DNA of 64,000 nt from Amycolatopsis sp. EV170708-02-1 (GTDB taxonomy: Bacteria; Actinomycetota; Actinomycetes; Mycobacteriales; Pseudonocardiaceae), in NCBI RefSeq assembly GCF_022479115.1, contig NZ_CP092497.1, forward strand, positions 6,324,001 to 6,388,000. Direction: 5' to 3'. Below, in pieces: positions 58,149 to 64,000 of the stretch (positions are counted from its first letter, which is position 1; every line of letters begins with the position of its first letter). Made by a program: the position numbers and the translations under genes. The notes under the pieces were generated by a model that saw nothing but the letters and a program-made list of their open reading frames with translations, made no database searches and was not told the origin of the DNA.

Positions 58149-59221
58149 TACGCGTAGATCTTGCCACGCAGGACGATATGGCTCGGATGCCGGAGCACCG
58201 CGAGATCCTCACGCGGATCGGAGGGGTAGACGAGCAGATCGGCCGAAGCGCCGTCGACGATTCCCGGCACGCCGAGCCAGTCGCGGGCCGCCCACGAAGC
58301 CGAAGCCAGCGCCTGCTCCGCGGACATGCCCGCCTTGTGCAGCGCTTCGATCTCGTCGACGAGCCTGCCGTGCTCGACCATGCCGCCCGCGTCGCTTCCC
58401 GCGTACACCTGGACACCCGCCTCGATCGCCGTCGAGACCATCTCCCCCACGCCGGCGTGCAGCGCCCGCATGTGGTCCGCGTACACCGGGTACTTGCCCG
58501 CCTTGTCCGCGATACCGGGGAAGTTCTCGATGTTGATGAGGGTCGGCACGAGCGCGATCCCGCGTTCGGCGAGGACGCCCAGCTGGTCCGGCGAGAGCTC
58601 CGTGCCGTGTTCGAGGCAGTCGATCCCCGCGGCGATGAGACCGGGCAACGCGGCCTGGCCGAACACGTGCGCCGTCACCTTGGCGCCCTCGGCGTGGGCG
58701 ACGGCGATGGCCTCGGCGAGGACTTCGTCGGGCCAGAGTGGCGCGAGATCACCGGCGCCCCGGTCGATCCAGTCGCCGACGAGCTTGACCCAGCCGTCGC
58801 CGTCGCGGGCCTGTTCGGCGACCGCCTTCGGCAGCTCGGAAGGGTCTTCGAGTTCGATGCCGAGGCCGGGGATGTAGCGCTTGCGCAGGGCGAGGTGCCG
58901 TCCGGCGCGGATGATCCGCGGCAGATCGGCCCGCTCCTGCAACGGCCGGATGTCGATCGGCAGCCCGCAGTCGCGGATCAGCAGTGTCCCGGCGTCGCGG
59001 TCGGTGATCGCCTGCTCGGTGGCCTCTTCGAGCGTGGTCGCGCCGCCGACCCCGATCCCGGGATGACAGTGCGCGTCGACCAGTCCGGGAACGAGAAAGC
59101 CTTCACGGACAACGGTTTCCGCTCCGGCCACCGGTTCGGTCGTGATCCGGCCGCCGGTGACCCACAGCTCGCGGTGCTCGCCGTCAGGTAGGACGACGCC
59201 GGCCAGGTGCAGCGCCTCCAC
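58148..59221 (-). CDS. Metal-dependent amidohydrolase
   Basis: A 357-aa TIM-barrel hydrolase. LVDAHCHPG gives the His-x-His metal site, GWVKLVGDW the probable carboxylated Lys, TAHVFG and LEHGTEL the next His residues, and GSDAGG the final Asp. This is the imidazolonepropionase/prolidase-like subgroup, with a possible peptide or cyclic amide substrate. ATG 59221 lies 3 bases beyond the ffh stop, so the two may be co-transcribed. Confidence 0.9.
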   Translation of the reverse strand: MEALHLAGVVLPDGEHRELWVTGGRITTEPVAGAETVVREGFLVPGLVDAHCHPGIGVGGATTLEEATEQAITDRDAGTLLIRDCGLPIDIRPLQERADLPRIIRAGRHLALRKRYIPGLGIELEDPSELPKAVAEQARDGDGWVKLVGDWIDRGAGDLAPLWPDEVLAEAIAVAHAEGAKVTAHVFGQAALPGLIAAGIDCLEHGTELSPDQLGVLAERGIALVPTLINIENFPGIADKAGKYPVYADHMRALHAGVGEMVSTAIEAGVQVYAGSDAGGMVEHGRLVDEIEALHKAGMSAEQALASASWAARDWLGVPGIVDGASADLLVYPSDPREDLAVLRHPSHIVLRGKIYA

Positions 59222-59224
59222 GGG

Positions 59225-60766
59225 CTACTTGTCCTTCGGCAGCTTGAACTTCTTCGGGTCGAACCCGGGTACGTCGTTCATGCCGCCGAGCTGCGAAAGG
59301 TCGGGCATGCCGGCTCCCCCGGGCATCCCGCCGCCCGGGGGCAGCATCGGCATGCCGCCGGGGAAGCCGCCGCGGACCTTGGGCTGCGTCGGGCCGCGCC
59401 CCTTGCCCTTCTTCCCCTTCTTGCCCTTGCGGTTCTTGCTGCCGCCGCCTCCGCCGCCGAAGCCGAAGCGGCCCGCCATCTGCGCCATCATCTTGCGCGC
59501 TTCGAAGAACCGGTTGACCAGGTCGTTGACGTCGCGGACGGCGACACCGGACCCCTTCGAGATCCGCACGCGGCGCGAGGCGTTGATGATCTTCGGGTCG
59601 GCCCGCTCGGCGGGGGTCATGCCGCGGATGATCGCCTGCAGCTTGTCGAGCTGCTTGTCGTCGACCTGCGCGAGCTGGTCCTTCATCTGGCCGGCGCCGG
59701 GCAGCATGCCGAGCAGGTTGCCGATCGGGCCCATCTTGCGGACCGCGAGCATCTGCTCGAGGAAGTCTTCGAGGGTGAGCTGGCCGCTGCCGAGCTTGGC
59801 CGCGGTCTGCTCGGCCTTCTCCTGGTCGAAATGCTGCTCGGCCTGCTCGATGAGGCTGAGCACGTCGCCCATGCCGAGGATCCGGCTGGCCATCCGGTCC
59901 GGGTGGAAGAGGTCGAAGTCTTCGAGCTTCTCACCGTTGGAGGCGAACAGGATCGGCTGGCCGGTGACCTGGCGGACCGACAGCGCGGCACCACCGCGGG
60001 CGTCACCGTCGAGCTTGGTGAGCACGACACCGGTGAAGCCGACGCCGTCGCGGAACGCCTCGGCCGTGGTGACCGCGTCCTGACCGATCATCGCGTCGAC
60101 GACGAACAGCGTCTCGTCCGGCGAGACGGCGTCGCGGATGTCCGCGGCCTGCTTCATCAGCTCTTCGTCGACGCCGAGACGGCCGGCGGTGTCGACCAGG
60201 ACGATGTCGTGCTGGGCGCGTTTGGCCTCGTCGATGGCGCGGCGGGCGACGTCGACCGGGTCTCCGACGCCGTTGCCGGGCTCGGGCGCGAAGACCGCGA
60301 CACCGGCCCGCTCGCCGACGACCTGCAGCTGCGTGACCGCGTTGGGGCGCTGGAGGTCACAGGCGACCAGCATCGGCGCGTGGCCCTGCTTCTTCAGCCA
60401 CATCGCGAGCTTGCCCGCGAGCGTCGTCTTACCGGCACCCTGCAGACCCGCGAGCATGATGACCGTCGGCGGGTTCTTCGCGAAGGTGAGCCGCCTGGTC
60501 TCGCCGCCGAGGATGGTGACGAGTTCCTCGTTGACGATCTTGATGACCTGCTGCGCCGGGTTCAGCGCGCCGTGCACCTCGGCACCCTTGGCGCGCTCCT
60601 TGATCCGGGCGATGAAGTCCTTGACCACAGACAGCGCGACATCCGCCTCGAGCAGCGCGATCCGGATCTCGCGCGCGGTGGCGTCGATGTCGGCGTCCGA
60701 GAGCCTGCCCTTGCGAGACAGGGTCTGCAGGGCGGACGTGAGCCGATCGGAGAGGGTGTCGAACAC
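59225..60766 (-). CDS. ffh: Signal recognition particle protein Ffh
   Basis: A 513-aa SRP54 GTPase that targets membrane proteins to the translocon. The N domain (1-90) is followed by G-domain motifs GLQGAGKTTLAGKLA (P-loop), VACDLQRPNAVTQL, DTAGRLGVDEEL and TKLDGDARGGA. The M domain has the GMTPAERADPKIINASRRVRIS helix that binds 4.5S RNA. A Gly/Met/Lys-rich tail (about 435-513) closes it. The SRP RNA gene was not found in this window. Confidence 0.98.
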   Translation of the reverse strand: MFDTLSDRLTSALQTLSRKGRLSDADIDATAREIRIALLEADVALSVVKDFIARIKERAKGAEVHGALNPAQQVIKIVNEELVTILGGETRRLTFAKNPPTVIMLAGLQGAGKTTLAGKLAMWLKKQGHAPMLVACDLQRPNAVTQLQVVGERAGVAVFAPEPGNGVGDPVDVARRAIDEAKRAQHDIVLVDTAGRLGVDEELMKQAADIRDAVSPDETLFVVDAMIGQDAVTTAEAFRDGVGFTGVVLTKLDGDARGGAALSVRQVTGQPILFASNGEKLEDFDLFHPDRMASRILGMGDVLSLIEQAEQHFDQEKAEQTAAKLGSGQLTLEDFLEQMLAVRKMGPIGNLLGMLPGAGQMKDQLAQVDDKQLDKLQAIIRGMTPAERADPKIINASRRVRISKGSGVAVRDVNDLVNRFFEARKMMAQMAGRFGFGGGGGGSKNRKGKKGKKGKGRGPTQPKVRGGFPGGMPMLPPGGGMPGGAGMPDLSQLGGMNDVPGFDPKKFKLPKDK

Positions 60767-60844
60767 GGGTGTGCACGCTCCAGCTGGGTCGTTGTGGCTT
60801 GCCGGTACGAACCGGCGGCTTCCCAGGGTAGTCGGTGTCCGAGG

Positions 60845-62446
60845 TCAGCGTTTGACGCGGTTGCGGACGGCCAGCAGCGTCAGTCCGAGCAGCAGCGGCC
60901 CGAGGACGCGCGTGACCAGCCGCAGGACCTCGCCGAACGGCGTCAGCTCCTTCGGCAGCGACGCCAGTTTCGTCTCCAGCGAAACGGTGCTCTGGGCGAC
61001 GTAGATCAAGGTGTCACCGAAGGCGGGCGTGGTCTTGAAGCCGCCTAGCCAAATGCTCGTGCTCACGACGGCTATGAGGACCGCCAGGGTCGCGAGGGCC
61101 CTGAGGGCGCGAAGGCCGTAGCCGGAGACGAGCCAGTAGAGGTGGAGGATGACGCGCTCGGACCACGGGGTGGCCGGGCTGTGGCGGCGCATCTCCATCT
61201 CGCCGTAGTAGAAGTCGGCGGCGCCGGGTTCGTTCTTGCTGTCCTCCTGTGCCTTGCGGAGCTGGCGGTAGAGGTCGGCGATGCGGCGGGGGCCGACCGG
61301 CGCGTTCCGGTCTCTTCGCCAGGCACGCTCCTCCGCGAGCACCTGGCGCTTGCGGTACGAGCCGAACCCGCAGTCACCTTCCAGCCGCAGCTTGTCCAGG
61401 TGATGCGCGCCGGTGAAAAGACAGCTCGCGAGGTCGATGTCGGTGAACACGACATCCGCGACATCGGTGCCCTCGACGGATTTCACCGACGCGGGCCCCA
61501 TGACCGTCGATGCCTTGCCGAAGATCGTCCGCTGCAGGCCGGCCGCCGAGTTCGCGCCCAGCCTGAGCGTGACCCCTTCCTCGAACCTGGTCTCGGCGCA
61601 GTCCATCGCCGGGGCTTCGGCGGTGACGAGCATCCGTCTGCGGAAGGTCGCACGCCCGAAGATCAGGTGCTCGGCGGTGACCGGCCCGAAGCGCTCGGCC
61701 GCCGTGAACTCGGCACCGCGGAAGCGGGCCGTCGCCTCGAATCGCACGCCTTCGAACTTCACGTCTCCGTCGAACCTGGAGTCCTTGAAGCAGGCGTGGT
61801 CCTTGAAACGGGACTCCGTGAACGTCGCGGCCCCGTGGAATTTCGCACCGTTGAAGAGGGCGCGGCCGTCGAACAGCAACGAGCCGAAGCCCGCTTCGCC
61901 CGCGAATTCCGCTCCGGCGAACGAAACCTGATCGGGGAATCCGTGCGAGAACGACACGTCGGTTTCGAACTTCGCGTTCTCGAAGGAGACACGACCGCCG
62001 AATCGCGTCTCGGCGAACGAGGTGTCCTCGAAGGATACGTCCTCGAACGTCACCGAGCCGCCGAACCGGCTGCGAAGAAACGAAGCGCTGTCCCGGAAGC
62101 CGGCCTTGTCGAACCTGGCGGCACCTTCGAACGTGGCATCGGTGAAGTCCGCGTCGAAGAACGTGACGTCTTCGAAGACCACGAGACCGTGGAAGCGCGC
62201 CCCGGCGAAATCCGCGCGGCCGAACTCCGCGCGACGGCCGTCGATGCTCCCGACGGCGTCGACGAGTCTCCCGACGAGTTCGCCGGAAAGCCCGGTCCCC
62301 CGGAGATCGACTTCGGCGCCGAGCGACAGACCGCGGAAGTACTCGTCCTGCCCGCTTCGTTCGAGATGTTCGAGACAGTGATCGAAATCCGGGACGCGCA
62401 CGCCGCGGCAATCCTCGCGATCGCATGACGGCCAAGCCTCGCCCAT
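60845..62446 (-). CDS. Pentapeptide-repeat membrane protein
   Basis: A 533-aa protein. The N-terminus has a CDREDCRG/HCLEHL Cys/His segment (about 8-28) that may bind metal. A right-handed beta-helix of A(D/N)F-type pentapeptides follows, about residues 70-265 (for example FDADFTDATFEGAARFDKAG). Near 350-400 comes a charged helical linker, then two or three membrane helices (about 425-460, 505-525). Such fusions resemble pentapeptide membrane proteins of unknown role. ATG 62446 lies just after a strong intrinsic terminator, which is unusual. Confidence 0.85.
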   Translation of the reverse strand: MGEAWPSCDREDCRGVRVPDFDHCLEHLERSGQDEYFRGLSLGAEVDLRGTGLSGELVGRLVDAVGSIDGRRAEFGRADFAGARFHGLVVFEDVTFFDADFTDATFEGAARFDKAGFRDSASFLRSRFGGSVTFEDVSFEDTSFAETRFGGRVSFENAKFETDVSFSHGFPDQVSFAGAEFAGEAGFGSLLFDGRALFNGAKFHGAATFTESRFKDHACFKDSRFDGDVKFEGVRFEATARFRGAEFTAAERFGPVTAEHLIFGRATFRRRMLVTAEAPAMDCAETRFEEGVTLRLGANSAAGLQRTIFGKASTVMGPASVKSVEGTDVADVVFTDIDLASCLFTGAHHLDKLRLEGDCGFGSYRKRQVLAEERAWRRDRNAPVGPRRIADLYRQLRKAQEDSKNEPGAADFYYGEMEMRRHSPATPWSERVILHLYWLVSGYGLRALRALATLAVLIAVVSTSIWLGGFKTTPAFGDTLIYVAQSTVSLETKLASLPKELTPFGEVLRLVTRVLGPLLLGLTLLAVRNRVKR

Positions 62447-62462
62447 GCGTAATTACTAGCGC

Positions 62463-62514
62463 AAAAAACAGGGCTCCGGGACCGATCGCCCCTCGCAGAC
62501 CGGTACCGGAGCCC
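62463..62514 (-). terminator. Canonical intrinsic terminator 17 bases before the pentapeptide gene
   Basis: Read on the minus strand, GGGCTCCGG (62514 down to 62506) pairs with CCGGAGCCC (62479 down to 62471), with an inner CGGT/ACCG-type extension, then TG and six T residues (62468 down to 62463). A classic T-run is rare in this high-GC chromosome. Its place directly before a start codon suggests attenuation or the end of a small RNA. Confidence 0.75.
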
Positions 62515-62700
62515 CTACGGAAGGCTCGCCTCCCCGCGAGCCGACCGTAAGCACACTTGGCGAGCTTCGCGGGACTCGGTATCGCCGGACCCCCAGTACC
62601 AGGCGATTCGCTGCCCGCGCTCTCTCCGCGCGATGGGCATAACCTTGCCCGGTCACCGTGGGGTCACGGCAGCGTGAAGACCCCCAACTCCCCCTGAGTA
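62463..62700 (-). ncRNA. Candidate structured leader or small RNA
   Basis: Between ku and the pentapeptide gene the minus strand folds in several places. There is the terminator; a hairpin with GGCTCGC/GCGAGCC arms (62542-62536 with 62529-62523) extended by TACGG/CCGTA; a CGAG/CTCG hairpin; and an ATCGCC/GGCGAT hairpin with a long GGTACTGGGGGTCC-type loop. I could not match it to 6C, SRP, tmRNA, RNase P, cobalamin or ydaO consensus patterns. Existence as an RNA is inferred from structure and the terminator. Confidence 0.45.
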
Positions 62701-62710
62701 GATCTACTCA
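62695..62710. promoter_or_regulatory. 16-bp perfect palindrome at the ku stop
   Basis: TGAGTAGATCTACTCA has no unpaired centre, so it is better suited to binding a dimeric protein on DNA than to forming an RNA hairpin. It includes the ku stop codon and begins the structured leader region. Binding partner unknown. Confidence 0.5.
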
Positions 62711-63556
62711 ACTGGTCTTGGCCGACGACGCCGACGACGAAGCCCGCTTCGCCCGCGTCCGCGCCTGGCGGGCCTTGTCCGCCGCTTCGTTGGCCTTCTC
62801 GACCGGGCCCTGCTGCAAGGCGGCCAGGAGCCGCGTCACCCCTTCCGCCTGTTCGGCGGCGGTCGGCTGGAGTACGTCGTCGCCGTCCAGCTTGGCCTGG
62901 ATGAGCGCTTCGAGCGCCTCGCGGTAGCGATCGGTGTACCCGCCGGGGTCGAAATCCCGCGTGAGGTCTTCGATCAGGGAGACCGCGTTCCGCAGTTCCC
63001 CGCGCCGCAGGTCGACGTCCTCGTGCAGGAACGGGAAGTCGGGCCGCCGGATCTCGTCGGGCCACAGCATCGTCTCGAGCAGGATCACCTGGTCCCGCAC
63101 GCGCAGCGCGCCCAGCGTCTCGCGCTGCCGCAAGGTCACCTTCACGATCGCGATCCGCCCGGACTGCTGCAGCGCCTCGCTCAACAGCACGTACGGCTTC
63201 GTGCCCGCCGGCTCCGGTTCCAGGTAGTAGCTGCGCGCGAAGTACATCGGGTCGACCTGGTCGGCCGGGGTGAAGCCGACGACATCCATCGACTGGGTGG
63301 TCGGCGCGAGCAGCGACGCGAAATCCCCGCTGGTCAGCAGGACGACGTCACCGTTGGGGACGGGATAGCCCTTGGCGATCTCGGCCGCGGGCACCTCGGC
63401 GCCGTCGACCTCGCAGACCCACTTCACCCGCACCCTGCCGCCGTCCGGCTCGTGCACCTGGTGGAGGGGGATGTTGTGCTCTTCGGTCGCGCTGTACGCC
63501 TTCACCGGAATGGCGTAGGTCCCGAATCCGATCGTGCCTTTCCACACCGCTCGCAT
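62708..63556 (-). CDS. ku: Non-homologous end-joining protein Ku
   Basis: A 282-aa homodimeric DNA-end-binding protein that recruits LigD to double-strand breaks. MRAVWKGTIGFGTYAIPVKAYSATE and IPLHQVHEPDGGRVRVKWVCEVDG start the Ku bridge fold; YFARSYYLEPE and LVRDQVILLETMLWPDEIR-like segments follow. The Lys/Arg/Ala/Ser-rich C-terminus (about 255-282) is the mobile tail found in actinobacterial Ku. ATG 63556 has GGAGG upstream. No ligD gene is in the window. Confidence 0.95.
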   Translation of the reverse strand: MRAVWKGTIGFGTYAIPVKAYSATEEHNIPLHQVHEPDGGRVRVKWVCEVDGAEVPAAEIAKGYPVPNGDVVLLTSGDFASLLAPTTQSMDVVGFTPADQVDPMYFARSYYLEPEPAGTKPYVLLSEALQQSGRIAIVKVTLRQRETLGALRVRDQVILLETMLWPDEIRRPDFPFLHEDVDLRRGELRNAVSLIEDLTRDFDPGGYTDRYREALEALIQAKLDGDDVLQPTAAEQAEGVTRLLAALQQGPVEKANEAADKARQARTRAKRASSSASSAKTS

Positions 63557-63606
63557 GGCCCACCTCCGCCTGGTCAGCGTATCCACGCGCCGAAGCGGCG
63601 GAACAG

Positions 63607-63978
63607 CTACAAACGGGTGTCAGGGGCGACTGAATCGCTCACACATTCGAATGACGGGCGCGATTCGGCGAGCGCCTCGGCCGAACAGTCGACAGCGGTG
63701 GCCGCCGCACGGAGCACTTCGGCGACCACCTCGACGTCGACCATCCGGGCGGTGGCCAGCGCGCCTTCGCCTCCTCCTTCGACCCGGCCCGCCATGCCTT
63801 CGAGCGCGATGGCGAGCGCCTGCTGGCCCGCGACGAGGTGCCGGACCACTTTGAGCAGCTCGGGCACGGTCGCGGCGGGACCGGACGCGGTGAGGGAGAC
63901 GGCGAGGTCGTCCGCGCACGCGCGGAGATGGGAGGCGACGACGGTCGGGGGCAGCGTGACACGTTGCGGACCGGGCAC
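63607..63978 (-). CDS. Small helical hypothetical protein upstream of ku
   Basis: A 123-aa, mostly alpha-helical, Ala/Val-rich protein (SHLRACADDLAVSLTASG, then helices around LLKVVRHLVAGQQALAIALEGMAG). No membrane helix or signal. The GTG at 63978 follows GGAGGG at slightly long spacing. It precedes ku on the same strand with a 50-base gap. Family not recognised. Confidence 0.6.
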   Translation of the reverse strand: MPGPQRVTLPPTVVASHLRACADDLAVSLTASGPAATVPELLKVVRHLVAGQQALAIALEGMAGRVEGGGEGALATARMVDVEVVAEVLRAAATAVDCSAEALAESRPSFECVSDSVAPDTRL

Positions 63979-64000
63979 GTGCTCACCACCCTCCGGCTCC

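Noticed and set aside
62456..62656. A 66-codon minus-strand frame between ku and the pentapeptide gene
   Set aside because: It spans stable stem-loops and an intrinsic terminator, and the translation looks random. Structured RNA explains the region better.

Overview
The window is 64 kb of high-GC, gene-dense actinobacterial chromosome. The order of housekeeping genes (rip1-dxr; rlmN; cdsA-frr-pyrH-tsf-rpsB; a WhiG-type sigma factor, xerC, dprA, comM, yraN, a DUF2469 gene, rnhB, lepB, rplS, trmD, rimM, a KH-domain gene, rpsP; ffh), the many GTG/TTG starts and the F420-type oxidoreductase point to Pseudonocardiaceae. The style of the intergenic palindromes makes an Amycolatopsis-like organism my best guess. 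That genus call is inference.

Layout. Bases 56-2871 hold the end of the isoprenoid/site-2-protease block (rip1, dxr, a small membrane protein). From about 2.9 to 35 kb lies accessory, strain-variable territory: a secreted lysozyme-like protein and a secreted cyclophilin; a three-gene SUKH/beta-barrel/zinc-ribbon cluster; an acyltransferase; metH under a predicted SAH riboswitch; a MocR-type regulator; a P450; an MFS/MarR pair; a small membrane protein with its XRE regulator; oxidoreductases; a PhoD phosphatase; small secreted proteins; an ANTAR regulator divergent from a degenerate SpoIIE-type phosphatase; a desulfurase-like PLP enzyme; an Asp-box beta-propeller; a TauE exporter; and an AraC/acetoin-reductase pair. 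Bases 35-41 kb mix rlmN, a PadR regulator, a methyltransferase, a VOC protein and a carboxylesterase. From 40.5 kb to the end the window is mostly minus-strand core: translation, cell-envelope, DNA-processing, protein-export and rRNA/tRNA-modification genes. It closes with two CPBP proteases, an amidohydrolase, ffh, a pentapeptide-repeat membrane protein with a structured leader, and Ku.

Two themes stand out. First, seven otherwise normal genes (MocR regulator, epoxide-hydrolase-like protein, SpoIIE-like protein, SDR, PadR, carboxylesterase, comM) are each broken by one or two single-base shifts. Eight of the nine sites can be explained by one missing base in a run that reads as C on the plus strand. 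Restoring the bases gives full-length proteins, so I read these as sequence errors and annotate the genes as whole loci. Second, intergenic DNA is rich in structure: near-perfect hairpins in recurring families, two mutually inverted arrays with an exact 21-nt period, operator-like dyads beside regulators, paired DnaA-box matches, and a roughly 240-nt structured segment ending in a canonical intrinsic terminator.

No tRNA, rRNA, CRISPR array, insertion sequence or prophage was seen. No single gene set is clearly a new system. The best candidates for novelty are the SUKH/beta-barrel/zinc-ribbon cluster, the structured leader before the pentapeptide membrane protein, and the inverted 21-nt arrays.
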